Below, in pieces: positions 16,772 to 26,687 of a DNA stretch of 64,000 nucleotides. The notes below the pieces were generated by a model. The model made no database searches and was not told the origin of the DNA. It saw nothing but the letters and a program-made list of their open reading frames with translations. The stretch's first letter is position 1, and each line of letters starts with the position of its first letter. Source of the stretch: a bacterium (GTDB lineage: Bacteria > DRYD01); assembly GCA_030549815.1 (NCBI GenBank), contig JAUQQQ010000007.1, positions 1 through 64,000 on the forward strand, in the 5' to 3' direction. The position numbers and the translations under genes were made by a program.

Positions 16772-17725
16772 TCATCCCTTTGCTTTAATTTTTTGGTACA
16801 AATCTTTAATTTTTCCAGGCAACTTTTGATTAACTATATTTTCAGCTAAAATAGCGCATTCTATAAGCTTTTCCAAATCGATATCCGTATTTATTCCCAA
16901 AGTATGGAGCATATATACTGTATCCTCGGTTGGTATGTTACCCGAAGCATTTGGAGCAAAAGGGCAACCTCCCAAACCACCAATAGAACAATCAACATAT
17001 CTTATTCCCTGACTAATTGAAACAAAAAGATTAACCAATCCAATTCCCCTGGTATCATGTAGGTGTATGATAAAATTAACAGATGGGAATTTTTCGCGCA
17101 AAATATTAATGTATTTATAAATTTGCCCTGGAACAGCCTCTCCCGTAGTATCGGCTAACATTATATTCTTTACTCCATAAGAATGCCAAAACCTAACTAT
17201 TTTAATAACTTCACTAATATCGACATGTTTTTGTATAGGGCATCCAAAAGCAGCAGAAACTCCTCCCTCCAAAACAATACCATTATCATTACAAATCTTT
17301 ATCATTTCTTCTGCTTCCTTAAAAGACTCCTCAATCGTCCTATTGTTATTCCTCTTATTCAATTCTTGGGATGCAAAAATAGTGGTATTCAAATACTTTA
17401 CTCCTTTTTCCACCGCTCTTTGAACTCCCTTAACGTTTAAAACCAAACAAGCATATACAATTCCTTCATGCCTATCGATTAAATTTAAAACTTCATCAGC
17501 ATCGGCCAAACTGGGAACCAATTTGGGATTAACAAAAGATGTTACCTCAATATATTTTAATCCCGTTAAATTAAGAGAATTTATCAATTCCACTTTTTTG
17601 GATGTTTCGATAAAATTTTTCTGTATTTGAAACCCTTCCCTTGGTCCTAATTCTCTAATAAAAACAAAATCAGGAAAATCATAGTTAACAAAGCTCGGCA
17701 TTTTTTCTACTAATAACTCTACCAT
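16772..17725 (-). CDS. Hydroxymethylglutaryl-CoA lyase-like enzyme (DRE-TIM family)
   Basis: About 317 residues of HMGL-like TIM barrel. The active-site opening is IRELGPREGFQIQ, then YIEVTSFVNPKLVPSLADAD, GVSAAFGCPIQ, the metal-binding HLHDTRGIGLVN and the Cys loop GGLGGCPFAPNASGN. In characterised HMG-CoA lyases the first motif is RDGLQ; here the catalytic Asp is Glu (REGFQ), so activity or substrate may differ. Such enzymes cleave HMG-CoA to acetyl-CoA and acetoacetate in leucine degradation. The start is uncertain: the frame opens to 17767, and I prefer the ATG at 17725 as better placed relative to the domain. It lies 57 bp after the PBP gene. Confidence 0.8.
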   Translation of the reverse strand: MVELLVEKMPSFVNYDFPDFVFIRELGPREGFQIQKNFIETSKKVELINSLNLTGLKYIEVTSFVNPKLVPSLADADEVLNLIDRHEGIVYACLVLNVKGVQRAVEKGVKYLNTTIFASQELNKRNNNRTIEESFKEAEEMIKICNDNGIVLEGGVSAAFGCPIQKHVDISEVIKIVRFWHSYGVKNIMLADTTGEAVPGQIYKYINILREKFPSVNFIIHLHDTRGIGLVNLFVSISQGIRYVDCSIGGLGGCPFAPNASGNIPTEDTVYMLHTLGINTDIDLEKLIECAILAENIVNQKLPGKIKDLYQKIKAKG

Positions 17726-17782
17726 AATAACCAAATTGTCAGGTTTTGTATTCCGCATCCCTGACAAGCGGAAATATTATAT

Positions 17783-19462
17783 TCACCTTTCATTTGGTTC
17801 TCTATACGGTTTAATGCCATAATGTGATATAACGATGGCAGCAGCATCCCTAAATATTGGTGCAGCAACTTGCCCACCATAATACATTCCCACAGGCTCC
17901 TTAACAGAAACAACTATAACGTATTGAGGATCAAAATAAGGGAAAAAACCAACAAATGAAGCAACATATTTTCCTGCCCTATATCCACCAGTAGGAGAAG
18001 GCATCTGAGCAGTCCCCGTCTTACCAGCACAAAAATATCCAGGTATCTCTGCTTTCTTTCCAGTTCCCCTAACCACAACACTCCTCATATACTTCCTAAT
18101 CTCACTAACCGCCCAATCAGATAAAACCTTATCTTTCAAAACATTCTTATCTTTTATAAAAGTCAATGGCACTTTATATCCTCCATTAGCAATAATAACA
18201 GCTAATCTAAGAATATGTAAAGGTGTTATAGCAATTCCTTGTCCGAAGGAAATAGTAGCAAATCGAATATTAGGTTCATCCTTTAAATCCCCGACCAATG
18301 GCTTAACATCAGAAGGATGCTCAACTCCCGAATACTCGTAAAAGCCCAATTTTTCCAGATATTCCATAAATTTTTTTCTTCCTATTCTTTGCATTAAACT
18401 TACAGTCCCCACGTTAAAAGAATAGGTAAGAATATCCTCCATCGTCTCATAACCTGATGTATAAAGTCCATCATCTGCATTATTAATAAACCATCCATCG
18501 ACAACTATAGTCGGCCCACTAAAGAATTTCTCAGTAGGAGATAAGCCTGTATCCAAAGCAGTAACAACAGTAAAAATTTTGAATATTGATCCCGGTTCAT
18601 AAAGTTTGTTTATTCCACCAATGACAAAATCGTTATGATCCCTTTCAGCACTAACACAAGCTAAAATTTCACCTAACCTATTTGCAACTACTACAGTAAC
18701 TTCAGAAGCCTTGTGTTCTTCTAATTTTTGATAAGCTAACTCATAAATACTTGCTTGTAATGACACATCAAAAGATAGAATAACATTTTTCCCATCAATC
18801 GGAGGCTGATACTTGATAATTCTATTGTAATTCGGATTTCCTAAGGCATCAAACATAAGCTCATAATATCCATCCTTACCTTTTACATCATAACCATTTT
18901 GATCCAAGTACAATTCCATTCCTTCAATACCTTTTTCATCAATATCAACTTGCCCAATTATGTCCCTCATACACTGAAAATTATACATTCTTTTTCCCGT
19001 TGGCTCTCTAATTATTTCAATTCCTTCAAATGGGACTTTTTGGAGATTATCGATTTTATAAGCAAATTTTCTTGCCAAGAAATAGAATGGTACATTTTCT
19101 TCTTTTAGATCCTTTACTAAATCTATAAATTTCTGCTTGGAGATATTTACACCCAATTGAGAGATATAGTCGTATATTTGGGATAATTTTTCTGTTTGTA
19201 TTCTTTGTGGTCTAATAGCAATACTGTATGCTGGTAAAGAATAAGCTAAAACAACACCATTTCTATCGAGTATCTTTCCTCTAAAAGCAGGTATTTCTAC
19301 TTTTCCAACACTTTGCTCCCTAAATTTTTTTTCAAAAAATTCATGTTTAAATAAATGAATATCTATCAATTTATAAACTATCAAAGCACAAAAAAAACAA
19401 AAAAACAGATATAATAACAAAGTTCGTTTGTAAAAAACTTTCTGAAAATCCCTATGCTTCAT
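17783..19462 (-). CDS. ftsI: FtsI-type penicillin-binding protein (peptidoglycan transpeptidase)
   Basis: A 559-residue class B PBP. A short cytoplasmic tail and one membrane helix (residues about 14-34) anchor it. PAFRGKILDRNGVVLAYS opens the periplasmic pedestal domain. The transpeptidase domain has all three motifs: SxxK in EPGSIFKIFT, SxN in YSFNVGTVS, and KTGTAQ. It crosslinks peptidoglycan, in FtsI's case at the division septum. No other division/mur genes (mraZW, ftsL, murE) are next to it, unlike the usual dcw cluster, so assignment to septal rather than elongation function rests on overall resemblance. No PASTA domains are present. Confidence 0.9.
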   Translation of the reverse strand: MKHRDFQKVFYKRTLLLYLFFCFFCALIVYKLIDIHLFKHEFFEKKFREQSVGKVEIPAFRGKILDRNGVVLAYSLPAYSIAIRPQRIQTEKLSQIYDYISQLGVNISKQKFIDLVKDLKEENVPFYFLARKFAYKIDNLQKVPFEGIEIIREPTGKRMYNFQCMRDIIGQVDIDEKGIEGMELYLDQNGYDVKGKDGYYELMFDALGNPNYNRIIKYQPPIDGKNVILSFDVSLQASIYELAYQKLEEHKASEVTVVVANRLGEILACVSAERDHNDFVIGGINKLYEPGSIFKIFTVVTALDTGLSPTEKFFSGPTIVVDGWFINNADDGLYTSGYETMEDILTYSFNVGTVSLMQRIGRKKFMEYLEKLGFYEYSGVEHPSDVKPLVGDLKDEPNIRFATISFGQGIAITPLHILRLAVIIANGGYKVPLTFIKDKNVLKDKVLSDWAVSEIRKYMRSVVVRGTGKKAEIPGYFCAGKTGTAQMPSPTGGYRAGKYVASFVGFFPYFDPQYVIVVSVKEPVGMYYGGQVAAPIFRDAAAIVISHYGIKPYREPNER

Positions 19463-19543
19463 TAACTAATTAAGCTAATCAAACCCTTTGATAACATCTC
19501 TTTTAGTTATAGATTTTTCTCTATTCTATAAAATTCCTGCTGA

Positions 19544-20503
19544 TTATACTAATTCTTTTAATACAGCCTTAACCTGAGCTTTGACATTAGCTTCAAAACC
19601 ATAAATCGGCTGACTTAATTCATACCTAACATAAAACTTCTCGATCATCATATTGAAAATTTCAGTAAACTTCTTATTAAATTCCTCTTCATCACAATCT
19701 TTTCTTAAATTAACCTTATCGATAAAATTAATAATACTTCTAACGTATAATTCTAAACTTTCCTCAGACAATTTCAAAAAATCTCTAACATCGGAGAAAG
19801 ATTCAAAATACAAAATATGCGGCAGCAAAAAGTTATTAACCTTTTCTTTTAAGACAAGCTCTTTAAGCGAATTATAGGAAGATACATATAGATTATAACT
19901 TGTTAAAAATTCTGGTAAAACAAAGGAGAATTTATAATTTGGAACCCCCATACTTTCAGCCATAATCAATGCTTTGTATTTATTAAGATAATAAGCCACG
20001 GTGTCTTTCGTATGTCCTGGAGAGTAAATTGCCAAAACTTCATCAACCATTAATTCTTTGCTTTCTGAAAAATCAAAAGCCACATCCAAATTAAAAACCT
20101 CAAACTCGAATTCACCAATTTTATTATATTTCCTTATTTCCTCGGAATCAAGTTTATCGAATTTTCTTATTATTTCCAAAGCATTCTTTGATTCCATTAC
20201 TTTCTCAATATTTTTATGCCCATAAACTTTTAAATCCGGAAAAAACTTCTTTAAAACAGGAATACCACCTAAATGATCATAATGAGAATGAGTGAGAAAA
20301 ACAACTTTTTTCCATTCCAATTTAGAAATTTCATTAACGAGAAGGTAAGCCCAAGCAGTAACAGAAGCATCGAATAAAAATCCTTCTATTAAATAAAGGA
20401 AAGTATAGGGAGAGCCCAAAACCCTCCCAAAAGAAGTCTCCTTTACATAAAAGTTCTTTAAATAATTCTCCCTTATTTTAGAATTATGCTCAATATTTAT
20501 CAA
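19544..20503 (-). CDS. Metallo-beta-lactamase-fold hydrolase
   Basis: A 319-residue MBL-fold protein. HSHYDHLGG is the HxHxDH metal motif, IYSPGHTKDTVAYYL carries the next His, and MAESMG occupies the metal-bridging-Asp region but without a clear Asp at the usual place. The C-terminal 120 residues are helical, as in winged-helix or LACTB2-like tails. The substrate is unknown; such proteins hydrolyse thioesters, phosphodiesters or lactones. Its ATG overlaps the hppA stop (20500-20503), so the two are translationally coupled. Confidence 0.8.
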   Translation of the reverse strand: MINIEHNSKIRENYLKNFYVKETSFGRVLGSPYTFLYLIEGFLFDASVTAWAYLLVNEISKLEWKKVVFLTHSHYDHLGGIPVLKKFFPDLKVYGHKNIEKVMESKNALEIIRKFDKLDSEEIRKYNKIGEFEFEVFNLDVAFDFSESKELMVDEVLAIYSPGHTKDTVAYYLNKYKALIMAESMGVPNYKFSFVLPEFLTSYNLYVSSYNSLKELVLKEKVNNFLLPHILYFESFSDVRDFLKLSEESLELYVRSIINFIDKVNLRKDCDEEEFNKKFTEIFNMMIEKFYVRYELSQPIYGFEANVKAQVKAVLKELV

Positions 20504-22875
20504 GCTTTAACCTCCTCCTTCGCCAAACCCATACTTTTTTGACTATGCTTTTTTAATTCTTCTTGAGCCTCTGGAGTATCAAGCAATGAACCCTTATTTG
20601 AAATATATACAGCAATGGATAGAATAATCAAAGAGATAAGTACCACAGCAAACCTAATAGAAGGATTAAGAGATTCTAAAGTTGCCAAAACAGGAGCAAG
20701 TAGTAAAGCAACAAGATTTATAACCTTAATCAATGGGTTTATAGCAGGCCCTGTTGTATCCTTTAGAGGATCACCAACGGTATCACCAACAACAGCAGCT
20801 TTGTGATATTCTGTTCCTTTACCCCCTAAGAATCCCTCTTCTATCTTTTTCTTGGCATTATCCCAAAGTCCCCCAGTATTTGCCATATATACTGCCAAAA
20901 GTTGTCCTACCAAAATAACACCACCTAACAAAGCCCCAAGAGCCTCAGCACCAAAAAGAAAACCAATAAGAATAGGAGAAAAAACTCCCAATATACCAGG
21001 TCCGATCAATTCTTTTTGAGCAGCTGCAGTTGCTATAGAAACACATTTTCCATATTCTGGTTTTGCTTTACCCTCAAGTAACCCACTAATAGTCCTAAAC
21101 TGTCTCCTAACCTCTTCCACTATCTTAAAAGCACTTCTACCAACAGCATTAATAGTAAAACTTGCAAAGAAAAATGGAATAGCACCACCAGCTAATAATC
21201 CTAAGAAAACCAAAGGTTGATCTATTCTTATCCCCTTAACTAAACCAGCCTCACTAACATAAGAAACAAACAAAGATATAGCAGCAAATACAGCAGTTGC
21301 TATAGCTAATCCTTTTGTTAAAGCTTTAGTGGTATTTCCTACAGCATCAAGCTTCGCTATTATTTCTTGAGGTCTTTTGCTTTCCAAAGTTTTTGCAACA
21401 CCAGACATTTCAAATATACCGTTAGCATTATCAGAAATAGGACCATAAGTATCCATTGCTAATATATATCCGGTTGTGGTTAATAACCCCATACCCGCTA
21501 AAGAAATAGCATACATTTGTAAATATAGATTTTCAGGAAATAACATATAAGCAATACCAATAACGGCAATTATAGAAAGGACAGCCCAAGCACTGCTTTG
21601 ATATCCATGTGCCATACCCGACAATATCAAAGTAGCAGTACCCGTCTTAGAAGAATACGAAGTTTCGGTAACAGGTAATCTATCAATATGAGTATAATAG
21701 TCGGTAATTAGTAAGGTTATGGCAGCAAGAACAACACCCAAGCTTGTTGCTAAGAAAAATCTAAAATCGTAATTTCCAAACCACTTAGCCCACTCAGGAG
21801 TAGTAGGAAGAGCAGGAATTAAGAAATTTAAAAAGAAAACAGCGATTATTGTAGTAGCTATAGAAACCCAAAAACCAAAATTTATAGGCCTCATAGGATT
21901 GGTATCATCTTCCTTGGGATTCAAAGCTAAAACTCCAATAGCAGAGGTAATAACACCTATAGCACGAACAAGTAAAGGATAAAAAACTAAAAGCAAAGTC
22001 CATTTATCTATCAAATCCTTTTTCCAACCATAGTTATTCTGTAGAGATTGAACGAAATTCGGATCATGAAAAACAACAACCCCCAGAACAATAGAAGCAA
22101 CTAATGTAACGGCATAACTTTCGAATACGTCTGCAACCATTCCTGCACAGTCACCAACATTATCACCTACGTTATCAGCAACAACAGCGGGATTTCTCGG
22201 ATCATCTTCGGGAATTCCAGCTTCAACTTTACCAACGATATCAGCTCCGACATCAGCTGCTTTTGTATAAATTCCACCACCAACCCGCATAAATAAAGCA
22301 CCCAAAGATCCACCAAATCCAAATCCAATAAAAACTTTCACTGCCTCTTCTCTGTATATTAAAAATAGCAAAGCAGCACCGAGCAAAGCTAATCCAACAG
22401 TAGCCATACCTGCGACACTACCCGCCCTAAAAGCTATCTTCATAGCATCAACATAACTTCTTATAGCAGCCTGTGCAGTCCTTTGATTAGCCCTAACCGC
22501 AAGATACATACCAGCACCACCAGCAGCATAAGAAAAACCGACACCCATCAAGAAAGCTAAAGCAACGCCCAAAGCCAATGTAGAACTACCAAATATACTT
22601 AAATACAAGAAAAATAGACAAACAGCAAGTATTACAACAAATATACTCATTGTTTGTGCCTGCTTACTAAGGTAAGCAGCTGCCCCTTCTTGAATAGCAG
22701 CAGCTATCCTCTGCATATCCTCATTTCCTGGATCTTTCCTCATCACATTAAAAAAAGTAGCAGCAGCAAAAGCTACTCCTATCAAAGCAGAAAGTAAAAC
22801 CAAGAATATAAACAAATACTCTTGGCCACTAAAGGTCGGTAACTTTATCGTCGCTTCACTGGCTAAAAACAACAC
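20500..22875 (-). CDS. hppA: Membrane-bound ion-pumping pyrophosphatase (K+-independent type)
   Basis: A 791-residue integral membrane pyrophosphatase with about 16 helices. Signature elements are the substrate loop DVGADIVGKVEAGIPEDDPR and NPAVVADNVGDNVGDCAGM, plus GDTVGDPLKDTTGPAINPL near the end. It couples PPi hydrolysis to cation export, recycling PPi from biosynthesis as ion gradient. At the position that separates classes, the sequence is GNTTKALTKG, with Lys where K+-dependent enzymes have Ala. This predicts a K+-independent, probably H+-pumping enzyme. It starts at GTG with AGGAGGTG 7 nt upstream. Confidence 0.96.
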   Translation of the reverse strand: MLFLASEATIKLPTFSGQEYLFIFLVLLSALIGVAFAAATFFNVMRKDPGNEDMQRIAAAIQEGAAAYLSKQAQTMSIFVVILAVCLFFLYLSIFGSSTLALGVALAFLMGVGFSYAAGGAGMYLAVRANQRTAQAAIRSYVDAMKIAFRAGSVAGMATVGLALLGAALLFLIYREEAVKVFIGFGFGGSLGALFMRVGGGIYTKAADVGADIVGKVEAGIPEDDPRNPAVVADNVGDNVGDCAGMVADVFESYAVTLVASIVLGVVVFHDPNFVQSLQNNYGWKKDLIDKWTLLLVFYPLLVRAIGVITSAIGVLALNPKEDDTNPMRPINFGFWVSIATTIIAVFFLNFLIPALPTTPEWAKWFGNYDFRFFLATSLGVVLAAITLLITDYYTHIDRLPVTETSYSSKTGTATLILSGMAHGYQSSAWAVLSIIAVIGIAYMLFPENLYLQMYAISLAGMGLLTTTGYILAMDTYGPISDNANGIFEMSGVAKTLESKRPQEIIAKLDAVGNTTKALTKGLAIATAVFAAISLFVSYVSEAGLVKGIRIDQPLVFLGLLAGGAIPFFFASFTINAVGRSAFKIVEEVRRQFRTISGLLEGKAKPEYGKCVSIATAAAQKELIGPGILGVFSPILIGFLFGAEALGALLGGVILVGQLLAVYMANTGGLWDNAKKKIEEGFLGGKGTEYHKAAVVGDTVGDPLKDTTGPAINPLIKVINLVALLLAPVLATLESLNPSIRFAVVLISLIILSIAVYISNKGSLLDTPEAQEELKKHSQKSMGLAKEEVKA

Positions 22876-22958
22876 CCTCTTTCACCTCCTGCATTATTCT
22901 TTTTATACAATAAAAGAATTCTCTAATCAAATAAAAAAACCTTCAATAAGAAAATGAG

Positions 22959-24125
22959 CTATGGATTAGTTCGTTTATCTACAATAAAAGCGACAACGAT
23001 ATCTCCCCAAACATTTAGAGCAGTCCTAAACATATCCAAAAACCTATCGACAACAACGATTAATCCAATACCTTCCAAAGGGATACCAACAGCACTGAAA
23101 ACTATAGACATAGTCACTAAACCTGCACCTGGGATAGCAGCAGCACCAACCGCAGCCAAAACAGCAGTCAATGAAATTACAAAATATTGATAAAAATTTA
23201 AATCAATACCAAAAACACTTGCCACAAAAATAGCAGCAACTGCCTCATACAAAGCAGTCCCATTCATATTAACCGTAGCACCCAATGGTAAAACAAAATC
23301 CACAATCTCCTTCCTTAACTTTATCTTATCTATACACACTTCCATACTTACAGGCAAAGTCGCTGAACTTGAACAAGTAGAAAAAGCCACTAACAACGCA
23401 GATATCGAATTTTTTATAACCACAAACGGATTGTGCTTTGTAAACAAAAATATAATCAACGGTAAGAAAAACAACCCCTGGAATAAAATCCCACCAACCA
23501 CACTTATCACATACTTAAACAAACTAACAAAAACATCCAAACCAGAATTAGCAACCATATTAGAAATCAAGGAAAAAACACCAATAGGAGTTAAAGAAAC
23601 AACCCACCTAACCAACACCATCATAACATCAAATAAATAATTAAAAAAATAAGAAACTTTCTCAATCTCTCTACCTACCTTTAATATAGCAATACCAACA
23701 AGAGTACAAAAAAATATAACCTGCAAAATATTCCCATCAACAATTGATTTAAAAACATTAGATGGGAAAAAACTTAATATAAAATCATCAAATGTTTTTG
23801 TAGAAACATTAAACTCATTTTTAACGACTTTCATTCCATCTGAAGGATCCAACAAAACTATAAAAAAAATACCAACAATAACAGAAACAAACATTGTGAA
23901 GAAATACATAGAGACAGTGAATGTGCCTATTTTTTTTAATTTATCAAAAGATCCCAAATTAATAATAGCCCCTGTTATAGCAACTATAACTAAAGGCAAA
24001 ACCAACATTTTTAAAAGCAGTAAAAAAATATCTCCAATAATCTTTATTTTTTTTGAAAATTCAGGCAAAAAGAAACCTGTCAAAATTCCCAGAATAATGC
24101 CAACAAAAACCCAACTACTCTTCAT
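22959..24125 (-). CDS. Dicarboxylate/amino acid:cation symporter (DAACS/GltP family)
   Basis: A 388-residue transporter. DIFLLLLKMLVLPLVIVAI, the serine-rich hairpin FSTCSSSATLPVSMEVC, the NMNGTALYEAVAAIFVA segment and GAGLVTMSIVFSAVGIPLEG are family hallmarks and mark the substrate- and cation-binding sites. It should import glutamate, aspartate or C4-dicarboxylates with Na+ or H+; the exact substrate cannot be told. The start MKSSWVF at 24125 is preferred to an in-frame TTG four codons upstream. The gene overlaps the end of the upstream unknown gene by 11 nt. Confidence 0.93.
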   Translation of the reverse strand: MKSSWVFVGIILGILTGFFLPEFSKKIKIIGDIFLLLLKMLVLPLVIVAITGAIINLGSFDKLKKIGTFTVSMYFFTMFVSVIVGIFFIVLLDPSDGMKVVKNEFNVSTKTFDDFILSFFPSNVFKSIVDGNILQVIFFCTLVGIAILKVGREIEKVSYFFNYLFDVMMVLVRWVVSLTPIGVFSLISNMVANSGLDVFVSLFKYVISVVGGILFQGLFFLPLIIFLFTKHNPFVVIKNSISALLVAFSTCSSSATLPVSMEVCIDKIKLRKEIVDFVLPLGATVNMNGTALYEAVAAIFVASVFGIDLNFYQYFVISLTAVLAAVGAAAIPGAGLVTMSIVFSAVGIPLEGIGLIVVVDRFLDMFRTALNVWGDIVVAFIVDKRTNP

Positions 24126-25608
24126 AAACAAACCCAAATAAATCTTCCTTCATTTTTTTATAACCAAAAGCTTTCAAATAATCTTTAGTTTCATAGTCTC
24201 TACTTCCAACGGAAAAAATGGTATCATCTTTTTGGTAATACTCTAAGTTCTCAAATCCGGAAGAAGCGGGAACCCGATAAACATAGCCCGAATCATCTTT
24301 TACATAAGTTTCATTATTAATTGCGGCACTGAAAGCTTTTGTGTAAGCCTCCCCTGCTCTCATCTCCTCATAAAAATTTTGTCTTTGTAAATCCATAATA
24401 TACTCATGAGTTTGTCTTGTTTTCTCATACATAGTTCTGTGGTGTCTAATACTATCCATTGCATCACGATAAAAAATATCAGATATTTGTCTTCTTGCAT
24501 TATAATCAACGCTAAAAGTTTTCTGAACTTGCTCCCTCTTCTTTATTAAATTACCAACCAACTTAGTAGCAGTTTGCAAATCCAAACTTCCATTATTTTT
24601 TAAATTTTGAAATAAATTATAATCAGGATTATTAGCTTTTAATAAACTAAGTTGAATTTCATAACATACACCGTAGTTAGTAAAATCAAATTCAGATAAA
24701 AACCTCCAATTACCTATTCTGCCCGAAAACCCATACCTTGCCAAACTTGCAAAAGTAAAATTAGCTACAACTTGAGACCAATCGGGAACGTTTAATTGCC
24801 AAACATTCTCAATCCATAAAGCCATACCAAAATAATTTGACAAAATACTACTAATCAACTGGAAAATATCATTGAAAAATCCATACTGGAATTCAAAAAT
24901 ACCCTTAGGAGAAATAATCTTAATATAATTAGTCACAGGTGAAGGAAGCAAAGTAATGTAGAAAACAGAAAAAGATACATCTTCTATGCTAATTTCATAA
25001 GAACCATTGGAAAGAATATTAGCATTTACAGGTAACACCAAATAATAATCAAAACTTTGCATCAAATTAACTCTTCTTATTCCGAATTCTTTAATAACTT
25101 TTTCTACTCTAAAAAAGTTAAAGCCAGAATTATCAATTCCTTTACTTAAAACAACAACAATATCCAAAATATTATTATTTAAGACAAATTCAATACTTAC
25201 ATTAAAATCAAAGTTAATATTATTGATACGGTAAAAAGTTAATAAAGGTTTTATTGCTTCCATTGGATTAATAGAAACCAAGTTATTTCCTTTCAACCCT
25301 ATCTTTTTACCATAGACTCCCTTACCTTTGTAATCCATAATCTTATCAACGATTGACTTAACAAATTCAGATATAGCTTTAACATCACTGTTTAAACAAT
25401 CGTTAATATTAAGCAACAAGAAAATCTTGAGAATTAGATTATTCAAAAATTCTACAGAAACTTTGGATAAATCTACAACTTTATAAAGTATAATTTTGGA
25501 CGGATTATAAATCTGTAAAAAATCTTCATCATAAAGGACAGATTTATTAAATGAATAATTTTGGGGTAAATCAAATTCTATTCCATATTGTACATCTTTT
25601 ACTTTCAT
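24115..25608 (-). CDS. Hypothetical soluble protein
   Basis: A 497-residue protein that I do not recognise. The start MKVKDVQYGIEFDLPQN overlaps the exchanger stop as ATGA, implying translational coupling. The first 330 residues look globular (Phe/Ile/Asn-rich beta-type sequence, no membrane helices). From about residue 350 the sequence becomes helical and charged, with many Gln/Arg/Tyr (NARRQISDIFYRDAMD, then TRQTHEYIMDLQRQNFYEEM), probably a coiled coil. There is no signal peptide. Similar lone structure is shared with the unknown protein at 26684-27301, and both flank the Ca2+/H+ exchanger gene. Confidence 0.6.
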   Translation of the reverse strand: MKVKDVQYGIEFDLPQNYSFNKSVLYDEDFLQIYNPSKIILYKVVDLSKVSVEFLNNLILKIFLLLNINDCLNSDVKAISEFVKSIVDKIMDYKGKGVYGKKIGLKGNNLVSINPMEAIKPLLTFYRINNINFDFNVSIEFVLNNNILDIVVVLSKGIDNSGFNFFRVEKVIKEFGIRRVNLMQSFDYYLVLPVNANILSNGSYEISIEDVSFSVFYITLLPSPVTNYIKIISPKGIFEFQYGFFNDIFQLISSILSNYFGMALWIENVWQLNVPDWSQVVANFTFASLARYGFSGRIGNWRFLSEFDFTNYGVCYEIQLSLLKANNPDYNLFQNLKNNGSLDLQTATKLVGNLIKKREQVQKTFSVDYNARRQISDIFYRDAMDSIRHHRTMYEKTRQTHEYIMDLQRQNFYEEMRAGEAYTKAFSAAINNETYVKDDSGYVYRVPASSGFENLEYYQKDDTIFSVGSRDYETKDYLKAFGYKKMKEDLFGFVYEE

Positions 25609-26687
25609 GGATGCATAAAGTAAAGGATAGCTATCATAAAGTAAGTCATTACAAAGGCAACACCTTCGAACCAATTGGTTTTTCCGTCAACCAGCGCTGC
25701 AAAAGCAATAATAAAAGATGCAAAAAGAGCAACCAATTCGAAAATGTTGAATGTCAAAGCAACTGGCTTACCGATTAAGGCAGCCAATAAGACAAGAACA
25801 GGAGCAACAAGCAAACCTACCTGTGTGCAAGAACTTATCGCAACTTGAAAACTTAAAGATATCTTATTCTCTCTTGCAACCCATATAGCAACCGCTCCTT
25901 CAGCAGCATTACCAACAATAGCAGCAATTATTCCACCAATGAAAAATTTCGACCACCCTAAGACTTTATGAACCTCCTCTATTGACTCAACAAACATATG
26001 AGAACTAAAAGCAACCGCAACAGTACATATAGCTAAAACAATTATAGAAAAACTTTTGGACCACTCCGGTTTTTCTGACAACATCTCCCCTTCAGGCAAA
26101 AATATAGATTTATGTGTTTTTAAAGAAAAATACAAACTCAAAGAATAAGTTATTAATATCAAAGCAGAAAACCATATACTAATATTAAGAGCAATTGAAT
26201 AAGCATTTTTTATAGATTGATCAAAAAGAGGAGCAAATAGAACAATAGAAGGAATAGTGAGGTAAAGAAGGATAATTCCAAGAAGTGTAATATTAGATTG
26301 TGCTGCTTGAGTCCCAATGTTTTGCTCTTTATAAATAGTTCCTCCAGAGATCATAGAAAGACCAAACAATAAAAGTAAGTTAGCAATAATAGAACCAATA
26401 ACAGAAGCCAAAGCTACCTCAACTTCACCATTTAACAAAGCTATAACACTTATTATTAACTCAGTAATATTACCAAAAGTAGCATTGATTATACCAGCAA
26501 TAACAGGGTTATAATACAATGATATTTCCTCAGTAGCCTTACCAATTAAAACAACTATCCCTAAAATACAAAGACTTGAAACAATAAAAACTGGCACGCC
26601 CGTAATATGTAAAAACTTAAAAGCAATCAAAACAAATACCAATAAACTCAACACTGATATCTTAGGAAAAGTTTTCAATATACTCAT
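25605..26687 (-). CDS. cax: Ca2+/H+ antiporter (CaCA superfamily, Cax type)
   Basis: A 360-residue transporter with about 11 membrane helices in two inverted halves. The two alpha-repeat motifs are present: GNITELIISVIALLNGEVEV and GNAAEGAVAIWVARENKI, each with the family's GNxxE core. It should export Ca2+ in exchange for protons. It overlaps unknown genes on both sides by 4 nt (ATGA), in the long run that starts at rpoB. The standard length fits. Confidence 0.92.
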   Translation of the reverse strand: MSILKTFPKISVLSLLVFVLIAFKFLHITGVPVFIVSSLCILGIVVLIGKATEEISLYYNPVIAGIINATFGNITELIISVIALLNGEVEVALASVIGSIIANLLLLFGLSMISGGTIYKEQNIGTQAAQSNITLLGIILLYLTIPSIVLFAPLFDQSIKNAYSIALNISIWFSALILITYSLSLYFSLKTHKSIFLPEGEMLSEKPEWSKSFSIIVLAICTVAVAFSSHMFVESIEEVHKVLGWSKFFIGGIIAAIVGNAAEGAVAIWVARENKISLSFQVAISSCTQVGLLVAPVLVLLAALIGKPVALTFNIFELVALFASFIIAFAALVDGKTNWFEGVAFVMTYFMIAILYFMHP

